A stretch of DNA of 64,000 nucleotides from Microstegium vimineum. Lineage: Eukaryota > Streptophyta > Magnoliopsida > Poales > Poaceae. Within the stretch, counting starts at the first letter, position 1. Every line of letters starts with the position of its first letter. Below are positions 1 to 11,478 of this stretch, piece by piece. The stretch spans positions 9,517,894 to 9,581,893 of the forward strand of contig CM039133.1 of assembly GCA_022036555.1 (NCBI GenBank). Direction: 5' to 3'. The notes under the pieces were generated by a model. It had not been told where the DNA came from. It did not search any database and saw only the letters and a list, made by a program, of their open reading frames with translations. Both the position numbers and the translations under genes were made by a program.

Positions 1-1168
1 TTGGGGTGTCGATGGCGCCGGCATGTCGCGGAGCAGCATTGCGGCCGCAACGACATTCTGGCTGGCGCGGTTGTAGACGCGGGGTTCGTTTGCCCCCTCC
101 TCGACGATTTGTCGATGGACCTCCCGGGCCCGCTCGCGAGCTACTCCACCCTATGGGCGCCCGCGATCTCGCTCGAGGGCATGCTCGAGCTGCTGAATTC
201 GTAGACGTTCCTCCTCGAGCTTGCTCAGCAGCTCTCGGACTTGCGTAATCTGGACGTCCGGAGGTGGATCGGCTTTGTCAGGGCTCGGGGGGTCGGCGTC
301 TCGTGCCGGTGTAGCTTTGCCCCCTCCTCCTTCATCTGTGGCTGCGGTGTCGTCGACGTCGTCCTGGGGGTCATCCTGACCGTCGAGGTGGAAGCATTCC
401 CGGGTGGGATCGTAATCCTCATCGGGAGAGTCCGAGTCGAGGTCGTCGAGGTAGAAGTGGGGGAAAGATCCCCTGCACTCCTCTGCCAGGCGTCGCCGCA
501 ACATGCCCTAGGCCGGGGCTTGTCTTGGCTCCGGTTGCTCGTCCGGTGGAGGGGTGGTGACAGGGTTAACCGTCGCACGCGGCAGGGTCCCTGGAGACCC
601 GCAACGTGTCTGTATCTGCAAACCTGCGAGGGCAGAACAGAGTCTTGCGCTGTTGTAGAGCCCGTGTGGGAACGGGTTATGCGGTGGTGGCGGGGTCGAG
701 TGTGTCAGAGAGGTCACGGGGACCCTCTGGGACGACGATATGGCAGAGCCAAAGTCATGCTCAGAGAGGTGCCCGCCCCCGACCCGCAATCATGGGTCAA
801 ACAGGCTCCCGAGGGGAGGGACTGTGTCGCCAGCTGAGGCCGGGGAAACGGCATCCGGCATCTCGGAATCCGCATGGTGACGAGTTCGTCGGAGTCGCTC
901 GCGCCTCCTCCTGATTGCAGGCCAAAGGCGCAAGCGGAGGGACCGTCACCTGATCCTCCTTTGCCCCGGCGTACCGGAGTTGCTGCTGTCCATGCCACGA
1001 ACTGAGGGAAAGACTATGTAGTGGCCCTGGCCCGTGGATATGAACCCTAGACTGCCGAACCAAACGACGATGGTGAATGGAAGTGATGGGATCGTGGAAT
1101 CCATCTGAGAGAGTAGTTCGGAGTTGATCGACACGCAAAGCCCTCCTACCTGGCACGCCAACTATCGG
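1..1168 (-). mobile_element. 5' internal region of a Gypsy-like LTR retrotransposon, with gag start remnants
   Basis: This stretch lies just inside the LTR that starts at 1169, reading on the minus strand. Next to the LTR end is a sequence of the primer-binding-site kind (minus strand ttggcgtgccaggtagg, about 1147-1165). Further in, 151-504 encodes an acidic, Asp/Glu-rich segment followed by a Glu/Leu/Arg-rich coiled-coil-like tail, as in the linkers of plant gag proteins. Reading frames are short and broken, so no complete gag is present; the rest of the element would lie left of the window. The DNA is GC-rich, unlike the AT-rich flanks further right. The assignment rests on LTR architecture and composition, not on a recognised enzymatic domain. 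Confidence 0.5.
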
Positions 1169-2400
1169 TGTTATGACCCGGGGGTCAAGACCACCGGCTA
1201 GTAAATTTGTATATTGTGTGCTCCCTCTCCGAGATGTGATGCAAGAAGGACACAAGATTTATCCTGGTTCGGGCAAAGAAGGCCCTACGTCCAGCGGGGG
1301 AGGATGACTTGTATTATCTTGCACCGAAGTGCTCATACAGGGGGGGTACAAGCTGGTTTACACGGGGTTGCTCAGAGTGAGCTGAGGCCTACGGCTAGCA
1401 CGGCTATCCTAGGCGGTCTATTGGTTGCTCGAGGGGTCGACCGGGCAATGGGGTGTGTGGAGTCTGAGTGCGGAGTGTCCGAGCGAATGTGGGACTATGC
1501 GAGAGTTGTCCGGAAAGTGGTCCCCTTCTTCTATCCCGACGTCCCCTTTTATAGACCAAGGGGAGGCACGAGAGTACAGGGTCCTAAACTGTTGTAGCAT
1601 TGGAGGCGTGTCCGCGGCATAGTGTTGGCGAAGGGACGTCGATCACTGTGGCGGCGTGGCCTTCCCGTCCTTCCGGTGCTCCGGGGCATGGTGACAGTAG
1701 ACTAGACGTCGCGGCACGTCGCGACACAGTAGGGTCGTCCTTCTGTAGGCGGGTGCGAGTCCCACAGTTGAAGCGGGACGGGGCGGATGGGACGGGCCCC
1801 ATACCGGAGTTGTTGGAGGTAGGGGTCGAGCCCCCCAGTCGAGGGGAGGGGTCGAGACCCGCGTGGCCTTGTCGTATCCCCGAAGGCGTCGTCGAGGACC
1901 GTCCTGTTCACGTCTTGAGGGGTGCCTCCGGGGTCCGTACTCGCGACGTGGTTATAGCGGCAGCACAGTCGACGGAGGTGCAGGACATGGCGGTGAGTTG
2001 ATGGATTTGACTGCGGTCGTGGGCGCCCATAGCGTTAGGCGGATTCCCTTTAACCCATACCGGGAGCAGTTGGGCTGATCGAGCTTCCCGTCCGGGGGGT
2101 CGTTCGTTCGACCCCTTTCCGTCAGTTAGAGTAGAGGCGGAGTCGGAGAGGTCGAGGTAGAGGCGGAGGGGTCGTTCGTTCGACCCCGGTCCGTCATTCG
2201 GCGTCGAGGTGGAGGCGGAGGGGTCGTTCGTTCGACCCTGGTCCATCATTCGGCGTCGAGGTGGAGGCGGAGGGGTCGTTCGTTCGACCCCTGGTCCGTC
2301 ATTTTTCCAGAAGCAGGCCGGCCCACGACTGGTCGCTATCGCCGGTGCAGGGGGCCTTCGTGTGATGGGCCCTTCTTTACTGACTTGTGCGGTTGGTTGA
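1169..2400 (-). mobile_element. LTR of the Gypsy-like element (right boundary approximate)
   Basis: On the plus strand the LTR begins TGTTATGACCC at 1169. Read on the minus strand, this is an LTR 3' end (...CA) directly followed by the primer-binding-type sequence. The other end was not located precisely; the GC-rich composition stops near 2400. It contains a 52-base tandem array and no convincing ORF. Confidence 0.45.
2168..2305. repeat. 52-bp tandem repeat inside the LTR
   Basis: The block opening ggggtcgttcgttcgaccc occurs at about 2168, 2220 and 2272, an exact spacing of 52 bases, with a looser copy near 2086. Each unit holds the palindrome-like core gtcgttcgttcgac and continues with a cgtcgaggtggaggcgg stretch. 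Confidence 0.85.
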
Positions 2401-2404
2401 TTCT

Positions 2405-2926
2405 TGTCTTAAAAATGGTTGTTATGTTAAGCGTTAAATTATCGAAGGGTTTAGGGTACCCCTTACCTTTGTACCCGACACCTAGCTTGTGTAGCTTAGA
2501 ATTAGCTCTTGAGTGGCTAATTGGCTTGTGTAGCCTTGTTAGTCACATTGCTTAGTTTGTGTAGCTAAGTAAGTTGAGCTCTCTAGTTAGGCTTGTGTAG
2601 CCTTGATATTGAGTGTTGCTAGTGAGCTTAGGTGCTTTGTGCTTTGCTTACTAGTATGTGTAGGAGCTCTCAGTGTGCTTAGAGTACTAGTTGCTTAGGT
2701 TTGTGTGACCTTGCAACCTAGACTTGTTTAGGTGAGCCTCCTAACTTGGCACCTTAGTTAGCATAATAGACATATTTGCTAGGTGCTAGAGTTATAGATA
2801 GAGGGGTGTAGTCTTGGCTAGACCGATAGTTTTAATTCCGCATTTGATTCGATTAGCCGGAGCGCTTAAGTTTTAGAAAAGACAATTCACCCCCCCCCCC
2901 CTCTAGTCCGCCATCTCGACCCTACA
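2405..2926 (+). mobile_element. Truncated Copia (SIRE-like) LTR, 3' part
   Basis: The segment has many short repeats of the type cttgtgtagcct. It finishes with a C-rich run and a CA end (accctaca at 2918-2926), the usual finish of SIRE/Maximus-type LTRs in grasses. The expected primer-binding site does not follow, and GC-rich unrelated DNA starts instead. It is therefore a truncated or solo LTR fragment. Its left edge, against the Gypsy-like LTR, is not defined. Confidence 0.5.
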
Positions 2927-3537
2927 ATCGCGCGCGCGGAGGTTTCCTCCTTCCCGCGCGAGCCCGCGCGAGAGCGGCGGCCGAGCTCCAGAAAAACGGA
3001 GGGGAGGAGCTTCGCTCCAGAGCCAGGCTGAGGGGTAGGGTTTGCACCCGCTCGGCCAGGCCGCGCCACGGGCCAAGTCAACCAAACATGGGCCGTTGCA
3101 GCCCGTGGGCTCGGGCCACCGGCCGACCTCCCAACAAACACGCCCTAGAGTACTATGCTTGAGCCTCAAATCTCAGCCCCTCCGTCGTGGCCCACTCTGC
3201 TCTGGCGTGTGCGCGTTCCTCCTCCTTTGCGCGGGGAGGGCTCCTCACTCCGTGACTGGCATGGCCTTCCCTAGCGGTGCGTAGCAGCAACAAAAGTAGG
3301 GGGATATGGATGTAAAGATTGGAATCATCAAAAGTAGAAGAAGAACACAAATTCTAATTAGAGGTCCTGAGTTTAAGGCCGTTGCTGGAGATACTTTTAG
3401 GAGCTATAGATCACTTTAGCAACCAAAAAAAAACTTCACCGCAAACTGTGATACGGTGGAACCAGTGGAGCTAGCTGTTGGAGTGTTTCACCGGCTCCTG
3501 CTATATAAACTGTTGCTTAGAGGATAGAGGTGTTACA
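2927..3537. other. GC-rich stretch without a supported gene
   Basis: Positions 2927-3260 are strongly GC-rich and could be a piece of a plant gene or promoter. The short frames present show no recognisable domain and no splice-consistent structure. Beyond 3300 the sequence becomes AT-rich. Confidence 0.4.
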
Positions 3538-3800
3538 TACTAATCCATCTGTTCCAAATTAGAACTCATTCCAACTTTCTTTAAGAGTCAAAATATCTCA
3601 AGTTTAACCATTTTTTAGATAAAATGATAGCATTTAAGATACCAAATAAGTATCATTAGATTCTTTATTAATTATATGTTTATAGTATACCTATCTGATG
3701 TCATAAAATCTTTGTAATATATTATTCTCTCTATAAATTTGATCAAACTTTGACTCTCCAAGAATGTTAGAATGACTTACCATTTGAGATGGAGGAAGTA
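3538..3800. mobile_element. Stowaway-like MITE
   Basis: The element is AT-rich and about 260 bases long. Its ends are degenerate inverted copies of the ctcc(c/a)tc-type Stowaway terminus (taatccatctgttcc at the left; minus strand tacttcctccatctc at the right). It contains the internal ttagattctttattaatta stretch that recurs near 9945. Stowaway MITEs are moved by Tc1/mariner transposases and duplicate TA. Confidence 0.7.
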
Positions 3801-5550
3801 GATATTTGCTGCTCAAAAGACAGAGGTTTATGGTTTTCAAAAAACTTAGTTCTAGGAATTAGGCATACGTGCTCCCTCAATTGAATTTTCCGTCGAGTGT
3901 TGAACGATCCTATGTTGTTTACAAGGCCAGCCTCTCAGTTTAATGACAGTTTTATAGGCATTAATTAAGTTGATGTGACATAGGTTAAATAAAAATGAAT
4001 GAAAATAGTTTCATGGGGATAAAACTTGTTTTACACTTTTTTTAACCTCAGGGAGTCTTGGAAACAGAGCCATAAAACTCTCACTAAAGCCATATTTGGT
4101 TTTCCCCTCCAAAACTTTAGTCACCTAAATCAAGGACTAAACTTTGGTTACTGAGTGTTTGGTTTGATTTGACTAAAAGATACTAAAAGAGTGGTCCCTT
4201 TTAGTAAGGATGTTTGGCTAAGTGACTAAGAGGTGATCGGGTTTAGTCCCTTCTAGTCACAATTTGGTGATTGTTGTTCGGCTGATCGTTTTGGTGGTTG
4301 ATTATAAACTGGTTGATGCTGTTTTTGGTTGTTTGTTGCGAGAGAAAAACATTATACCATGGTCGATAAGCCGGGCTAATAAGCCAAGCGAATAGGACAA
4401 GATGGCTAAATCTCATTTAATTCTTGTTTAGTCATAGTGTTTCATAAAAAGATGGACTAAACCAGCCTAAATTTATGTGTATATAAACTTTAAAAGAGGC
4501 TAACCAAACAGACTAGCCTAAAGACCAAGTCATCCTCCGGATAATAAATATGTTCAGTTACTAGTAGTTGCACTTATTCACCAATAATGACGTTGTTGTC
4601 CTGTCACATAATAATATAGTACGAGTACATCAGTTTTACTATTGCTTTTGAAACCGGGTGTAATAACCATGGGGTGTGACAACGATGAAGGTTAAAGGAC
4701 TAAGCATCATAACAATCGATTTCATTTTCTGCAAATTTTAACGTTGTTGGTCAGGTTGAATAACTAAAGAAATCTCAAAAATAAATGGATGATTTTATCT
4801 GGATGAATGGCTAACATTCCCGCGGTGCAATGTGATCCATCTCCCTTTTTTTAGGATTTATTTACCAGTACAAATGTCACTTCTGATGGTCACAAAAGTT
4901 AGCAATAGTTAACCACACGACGGTTTCAGCAATCCAGTTGACAGGCAGCGTACAGACGTGCTCTGCGCCATCATAATGCTTTTCATTTAGCCAACAAATC
5001 GACTAGAATGCCACATTCTTATAACGCTAGACAAGTAGAGGTCATTCTACTTTGCACTCTCCAAATCACACCCTACGGAACCAATATGCTTTAGCCAAAA
5101 TTTAAGGAAAAATGAAAATCTGATCAGCGATAAACAGGGAAATTGAAATCTGATGAGTGATAGACATGAAAATAAAAGTCTGATGAGCGATAAACAAATT
5201 ATCAGTCAAATTACGTCATCATCGATCAATAGAAAGGACAACGAATCTTATGTTCCCTACCAGCCACACATGTATGACCTGAACACTACACACGCACTCA
5301 ACAGCATCACAACAGAACATTATATCATATATACATGTATCACATATCTTATACCAATGAATGAGGGGCACTTATTAACTTACCAACATCAGTCGTACAG
5401 TAATTGCTTTCTACAAGATAATGGGCATGATTAAATCACAGGGCTGTATACATTAAATAATGATCTGTACACCATCACGATTTATCCTAATGCACACATA
5501 AAAGACAAATAGAGTAGACAGCATAGATTAAATCCAAACAGCTAAATTTA
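3801..5550. other. AT-rich intergenic DNA with a probable decayed MITE
   Basis: No gene is supported here. Between about 4085 and 4535 the repeated tags tttagtc, gactaaa and ccaaacagactag in opposite orientations resemble a decayed hAT- or Harbinger-type MITE. The ends and target-site duplication cannot be fixed. The rest is unclassified AT-rich sequence. Confidence 0.35.
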
Positions 5551-5827
5551 TACCCCCTCTGCCGTAAATAAATAAACTTTTAGAGTTATGCTAAGTCAAA
5601 CTAAAAAAAAGTCTGGAAAAACTATATATTATACATAGAAAAAATCAATGACATATTCTTTTCACCAAATTGACCATAAAATTATTATTATTAGATACAA
5701 CATGGAATGTGTTTTCATACTATAATATTTGTGTCATGGATGTTAATAAAATTAGTCAAACATAAGAAACATAAGAAATGTTTGACTTAACCAAGTTTTA
5801 GAAATTTATTTATTTAAGAAGGGTGTA
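5551..5827. mobile_element. Stowaway-like MITE
   Basis: The ends are inverted repeats: taccccctctgccgtaaat at 5551 and, on the opposite strand, tacacccttcttaaataaat ending at 5827. Internal arms with agtcaaac and gtttgactt match in opposite orientations. It is about 277 bases long, AT-rich and non-coding. Confidence 0.75.
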
Positions 5828-7645
5828 ACATGATATGCAGTTGATATGAAAACCATAATAATCTATGACCTTTAATAAATGTGTATAGCAACCTCTCCCT
5901 GCAGTTTTATTAAGATGGACCCAAAAATGACCAAAACAAGGAAAGTAAAGACCCACAAGTTTGCCATTCTGCTGGGTAGAAAGGATTAACAGACCATCAT
6001 CAGAGCATATAACTTAAAAAAATTCTCAAGGGTTATAACATACTACTACAAACATATAAGACGATCGATATATATTTGAACCAATTTACTCGTCACACTA
6101 CCTCTTGTATATATCCTAAAAACACAAGGGAGTTAAGTTTAAGTTTGTCCCAGCCAGGTTTATAGATAATAATATTAACAGCTACAACATCAATCAAAGA
6201 AGTAAATTTTAAATTCATAACAGCTTATCTAATGATGCTTATTTGATATTGTAAATCTAAAAGGTATATTCTATAAACTTGGTCTAGTTGAGGGTAGCTT
6301 GGCTTAGGACAAACTCAAATTCCTCATATTTCAAGACAGATAGTGCGAAAGGAATGGCTCTATTGGCAAGAAGTAGTGCCATTTTTAGAACATTGATGCA
6401 TATGGTAGTTGTGAAGATTGGTAAATGATTGCAGCATGCCACAGAACATAAAAGAAGTCCTGATGTTGTAATAAACCACATCACATTGTTAAAGAAGAAT
6501 AAAGTAATGCAACTTCTTGATACCAGTGCTAATTCTTGCACAACAGTTTCATTTTTAAGAAATACTAATTAGTGCACACACAAAGCAAAACTAAAATATA
6601 ATAGACCCCACAGATAAATAGATAGATACATAGATAACGCCGGATTTCAGCCAGGTCATCAGTTATATTAAGATGGACCCAAACTGACAAAAAAAACAAA
6701 AGCAAAGCTAGCTAAAATAATTAAGTTCGCTATGTTGCTGATGCCTACCTTTCGCAGAAAAAATCCATTATAAACAAATTATAGAAGCATGTTGCTGAGT
6801 CACACCACTATAAACAAATTGTAGAAGCTACAGGATGATAAATAATCTACAATAAGGACTCCCATCACATGATATAGAGCTGGACTGGTGGTATATATAT
6901 AATCAACGTAAATCCAATAAAAACGAGTTCGTCTTATCAAAAGACAAGTCTAACATTCATGTGTTTTACTTTCAAGACGCAAGATCAACAGGCTAGCATT
7001 CATGTGTTTCACATTAAACCGATGCATGCGATAGGTAGCAACTTATTAATCATCGGTCAACATAACAGTATAACTAGAGACGACTAATGGCATAGAAAGA
7101 CACAGATTTGAAGCGATTGACTCATCACTACTCCATCATATAAACAAGGGGATTTAAATGCCCTAAGTCAAACATCCTAATTTTTACCAAAGCTTATAGT
7201 GAAGAATCAATATGTACCACATCAATCAATGAAAAGAGGTGCGTAAATTATGAAGGAATGAAAAAGAAGTGCTTATCCTGCAATGTTCCACAACCAAAGC
7301 ACATGGTTAAAGAAGAATAAAGTAATAACCGCACACATATGGTTAAAGACGAATAAAGTAATGCAACTTGATGCTTCCATCCAAGAATAAGAAATGCATA
7401 GAAGAACACAACAGAGTAGACAAGACATGGATCACATTATCTTATGTCTTATGCATGGATAGATACCAACGATGGGCACTTATAATTAAGTGACTTAGTA
7501 ACATCAGTCATCATATAGTTTAAGGTTGCTGCTGCGAGACAATGGGCATTAATTAATAAACAACATAGACAGATAGATAACGAGTAGCCAAATAGACATC
7601 CAGATAGATACGGTAGATAACGAGTAGCCAAATTTCACCATCTCA
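5828..7645. other. AT-rich 3' flank of F1a with diverged internal duplication
   Basis: No gene is supported. Blocks recur within this interval and just before it: 5346-5440 resembles 7445-7560 (shared gggcacttat and aatgggcat tags), and 5905-5940 resembles 6664-6695 (attaagatggaccca). The tag agaataaagtaatgcaac occurs near 6500 and 7350. This suggests an old local duplication downstream of the F1a gene. Confidence 0.4.
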
Positions 7646-8503
7646 TCAAGCTGACTCTGAGATGCGGCCGTCAATCTCATCAATGACACTCTGAGGAGTT
7701 GCGTCTGTGACGAGTCCATCGATGGGTCCAAAAGCCTCAGCAAAATCATCATCCTCTTCCAATTCCTGGGACAGACGGACTCGCTGAGCGATGTAGTCAT
7801 CGTCCACCTCCACATAGCCCTTCTCCTCGAGCTCGCCGCGCATCCAGGCCTTGTACTCCACCATCATATCGGCGCAACGCTTGGACAGCTCAGCGACGTC
7901 ACGCATGGTGTTTGTGCTCCTCTCGACGTACTCCCGGGTGAAGGTGGGGTCGTTGATCCTCTGGGCGTAGTACTCGTCCGGATCCACAGTGATCAAAGGC
8001 TTCCAGGACAGGAGGTAGTCGACGAGCTTCTGCGGCATCCTCAGTCCCCCTTCCTCGCCAGTAGTGTCGGATCCCGCGGCATCAGCCGGTATAGCAGCAG
8101 CAGCAGGCTTCTTCGCCTCCACTTCCTTGTCAGCTTCCGCAGCCGCAGCCGCAGCCGGGCCAGCAGCAGTAGGCTTCTTCGCCTCCACTTCATTGCCGGC
8201 TTCCGCGGCCGAGCCAGCAGGCTTCTTCGCCTCGAAGGTAGCGGCCGCCGCCTTCAACTTGGTGAACTTGGTGGAGACAGTCTTGAACCGACGACTCTTG
8301 CCCGCCTTCCTCCCGATCGCCGCATCCTCCGGCACGCGAGGCATCATCAGATCCCCTTTGCCGGATGCGCCCTCCTCGATGGATCTGCTCCGCAGCGCCT
8401 CCTTCGCGCTCTTCCTCGTGGTGCCCCGCTTCATCGCTCCCTCCTCGACGGATCTGCTCCGCAGCACCTTCCTCTCGCTCTGGCTCGTCACGCCCCGCTT
8501 CAT
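7646..8503 (-). CDS. F1a: uncharacterised 285-aa protein with a conserved acidic C-terminal domain
   Basis: I do not recognise this family by name. The ORF is single-exon with 285 codons. The N-terminal third is basic and repetitive: two 24-residue units starting MKRG and ending in EEGA, then three Ala-rich segments each containing EAKKPA-type motifs. From about residue 150 it becomes a well-behaved acidic domain starting PQKLVDYLLSWKP, with WMRGELEEKGYVEVDDDY further on. The C-terminal domain is about 90% identical to F1b at 46032-46553, so it is a conserved coding unit. F2 at 52.8 kb shares the E-(Y/F)-(K/R)-A-W...G...(D/E)D signature. A TATA-like tatatatg lies about 115 bases upstream of the ATG. 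No signal peptide or membrane segment is seen. The start used is the first ATG; internal ATGs at the second basic repeat are possible. Confidence 0.65.
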   Translation of the reverse strand: MKRGVTSQSERKVLRSRSVEEGAMKRGTTRKSAKEALRSRSIEEGASGKGDLMMPRVPEDAAIGRKAGKSRRFKTVSTKFTKLKAAAATFEAKKPAGSAAEAGNEVEAKKPTAAGPAAAAAAEADKEVEAKKPAAAAIPADAAGSDTTGEEGGLRMPQKLVDYLLSWKPLITVDPDEYYAQRINDPTFTREYVERSTNTMRDVAELSKRCADMMVEYKAWMRGELEEKGYVEVDDDYIAQRVRLSQELEEDDDFAEAFGPIDGLVTDATPQSVIDEIDGRISESA

Positions 8504-8617
8504 CGCGCCCTCCCCTCGCCGGACCTGACTCGCCTGGATCTCTCACCAACGATTTGGGGACAGTTGCGTCCAATTTGGTTTCGACGGAAATTAGGGGACG
8601 TCGGGGCGGAGCGTCTC

Positions 8618-8632
8618 TCCACATATATATGA
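8618..8632 (-). promoter_or_regulatory. TATA-like box of F1a
   Basis: On the minus strand this reads cctcatatatatgtgg, about 115 bases before the F1a ATG, at the edge of the GC-rich 5' region. Position and sequence suit a plant TATA box; there is no other support. Confidence 0.4.
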
Positions 8633-8759
8633 GGCAGAGGCGGAGTTGCAGAGTCTGAGGCGGAGTCGGGCTGGGCTACAACACCACCATCCTGACCAGT
8701 TGGGCTGAGCCCAGCTTTAAGCGGTCTGGGATCCCATACAGGCCTGTATTTCATTTTTT

Positions 8760-9780
8760 ATATTTTTTCTCGAAAACAAAATAAATATGATGGCTCTAGT
8801 ATTTCACTAATTTTAAAATTTTATAAAAATAATATAATTGATTGATCGAAAAATACCATGACGATGGTCGAAATCAAAGAAAACTATATCCTAAAAATGA
8901 TAGATAATCACGCCAAACTGCCTAAAAAACCATATAACTTATCATATCTCGCATGACAATAACAAATAACACATAATTAACAAGATCATAAACTAAATCA
9001 CATAATTTACACCAACCTTAGTCTCAAACAGTGATAAACCACGCAAGAGCATGATAATTTTTAATAATGACATAAATAAACGTTAAAGTTATAAGTTCAC
9101 ATGTAAAAATATGAATTATTAGTCCCTTCTTCAATATACCTAAAGTATGTATGGTATATTCTATAAATAAATTAGATTTTAAGGTCTTTGAATTATTAAT
9201 TACCAACAATAAATTACCGGTTAAATACGGCAATCTTCAAATTCGGTCACAAGAGGACAATATCGTTACGCTTTTGTTTCTATTTATTTTTACCGTTATT
9301 TTTTTCATTTTTTTATTATCGCTATCATTTTTGTTTAGGTCTAAAAATTAGGAAAAAAAAACTCGAAAACAATTTCCAAAAATCGAAGATTATAATTTTC
9401 ATTTTCGTCCCTACAAGTATAGACATTAACAAATGGTTAGGCAAAAACGTTTTAAGTTGCAAGTACTCCCTCAGTCTAGAGATGACAACGGATTGGATAT
9501 CAGTTATACTATATTTGTTTTTTATATTTTTATACATATTCAAATTCGGATTCGAATATGAATAGTGTCAATCATATCGCATAAGATAGGATTCGATATC
9601 GACATCATAAATACAGTATATGATTGATACAATAGGATTCGATGTCGATATCATAAATATATAAATATATGATTTGAGTATTCGAGTAAAGATACAATGC
9701 TGAATATTTGCATATTGTCTGATCTAAACCCCTCTAAACGAATTCGATCTCGAATACGCTTAGAAAATATTTGTACTATT
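8760..9780. other. AT-rich intergenic DNA
   Basis: Very AT-rich. The frames here (for example 9024-9233 and 9151-9351) are low-complexity and unsupported. Positions 9540-9700 contain several gattcgatatcgatatc-like repeats. No gene or defined element is seen. Confidence 0.5.
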
Positions 9781-10062
9781 TACACCCCTGGCTCTGTCCT
9801 AAATTACAAGTTGTTTTAAATTTTTAAACTATATAAGTAATGTTATTAACTTTTTAAGAGTCAAAATATCTTAAATTTAACCACATTTATATATTCAAAA
9901 AAATAACATTTATATGATACTAAAGAAGTATCGTTAGATTCTTCATTAATTGTAATTTTATATTATACATATTGATGTCATCAATCTTGTTTTGTTCAAA
10001 CTAGATATATTTTGACTCTTATAGAAAAAATAAAACGACTTCTAATTTGAAAATTGGGAGTA
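9781..10062. mobile_element. Stowaway-like MITE
   Basis: The left end cctggctctgtcctaaatta and the right end, read on the minus strand (tactcccaattttcaaatta), are degenerate inverted repeats. The inside has the same tcgttagattcttcattaatt stretch as the 3538-3800 MITE, plus gatgtcatcaatctt. It is about 280 bases and non-coding. Confidence 0.65.
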
Positions 10063-10286
10063 GTAGATCTTGTTAGATTCAGGTCTGGAAAAAAACATGG
10101 AGTAAAAAAATTGTCGGAGGCTAACCCGACATATTGGAGGATCAAGTCAAGATAGTTTTTTTTTGGCATTTTTTAATGACTAGCAGATCTGCCCGTGTGT
10201 AGTAACGGAAATTGATTTTTTTTCTTTCTCGACTTTGAAGTTGTCTCCGACCCATGCAAAGTTATGATGAGATTCATATATGCTTA

Positions 10287-10661
10287 GAGCATCTCCAACA
10301 ACTTGGAAAAAATGACTTGCTAAATCTTATGGTTTGACAAATTGCTAAATTATTTGGCAAGTGGAAAAACCCCCTCTCTCCAACAATTTGTTATCCCAAC
10401 TTGTCAAACTTGGGAATATCAACTTGAGAAAAATAACAAGTTGGTTTGAGGAGTTGTTGGAGAGGATTTTTTTTTATTTTGCCAAATTTATAAGAATAAC
10501 AAGTTGGATAGAAACTTGATAAATATAGGCGCGCGGAGGCCGTGAATAGCAACTTGGGCAAAATAGCAAATTGGTTTGAGGAGTTGTTGGAGAGGGAATT
10601 TTGTGATTTTACAAAATTTATAAAGATAACAAGTTGTTTTAAAGAGTTGTTGGAGATGCTC
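10287..10661. mobile_element. Tourist-like (PIF/Harbinger) MITE with TTA target-site duplication
   Basis: The termini are inverted repeats, gagcatctccaacaact at the left and agttgttggagatgctc at the right. They are flanked by the direct repeat tta at 10284-10286 and 10662-10664, the trinucleotide duplication typical of PIF/Harbinger insertion. The inside repeats the aacaagttg motif. It is non-coding and 375 bases long. Confidence 0.85.
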
Positions 10662-10769
10662 TTAGTCATGATTGTCAACGTGGTGTCCTTTTTTATTTTG
10701 ATTTGGAACTCTTTTGTTTTCTTTTAGTACCGACGTACGCCGGATTGCTTAATCACTTGCTATCTTTTC

Positions 10770-11085
10770 AAATTTGGCAAATCAATCAAAAAACAATCTC
10801 CAATAGTTTACCAATTGGACTTGCCAATTCTACACGCTTGCCAAAACACTGAGCCACGCTCCTATTTTTGCGAGCGCGCATCGGCTTGCCATCCCCTCGC
10901 CCGTGAGTCCTCCGCCCGGTTTCCCGCATGCAAGTTTTCTTCCTTTTTAACCTTCTTTTTTTTGATTTGGTAAATGAGAAATAGCAAATTGTTGGAGATG
11001 GCCTCTTTCCAACTTGGTAAGTTGTTATAGCAACTTGCTAAAACACAAGATTTGGCAAGTGATAAATAAAAAAATATTGGAGATG
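10770..11085. mobile_element. Decayed relative of the neighbouring Tourist-like MITE
   Basis: It shares the vocabulary of 10287-10661: aatctccaatagtttacc at the left, aatattggagatgct at the right, and internal cttgccaa and aacttgcta tags. The ends are degenerate and no clear target-site duplication is seen. A GC-rich island at 10850-10930 interrupts it. Confidence 0.4.
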
Positions 11086-11478
11086 CTATTCTTATTATCT
11101 TATTTCTATCTAAATTAGAATTCCTTTTTATGTTAGTTGGAAATCTCACGTGTTCCATAATAGGATATAGGATTTAAAGTTCTATTTGGATTACAATTAT
11201 AACTCCTATCTTTTAAAGTTAGATTAAGAAACTCTATTTGTAATCTAACTCTATATCGTGTTAGACAAGAACTATTCTAACTTGTATATGAGCACCAGTT
11301 ATATATATAAGTTCAGATGGAAGTAACTCTCTATTGTTCAGTAGTTACAGAGAGATGGACCTAAAAAGAATGGATGGTCAAAAAAAAGACTGGAAATTTC
11401 GCCTCTTTATTATTACTAGAAAACATGCACATGCGTTGCAAGGGGAGAAAAAAATCGAATGTTAGTGAAAAACGCTCT

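Noticed and set aside
241..837. Plus-strand 198-codon frame in GC-rich DNA
   Set aside because: It overlaps the minus-strand gag-like region, is Arg/Val/Gly-rich low complexity and shows no domain; it is a by-product of high GC.
8064..8528. Plus-strand Ala/Ser-rich 154-codon frame
   Set aside because: It is antisense to the Ala-rich part of F1a and has no independent support.
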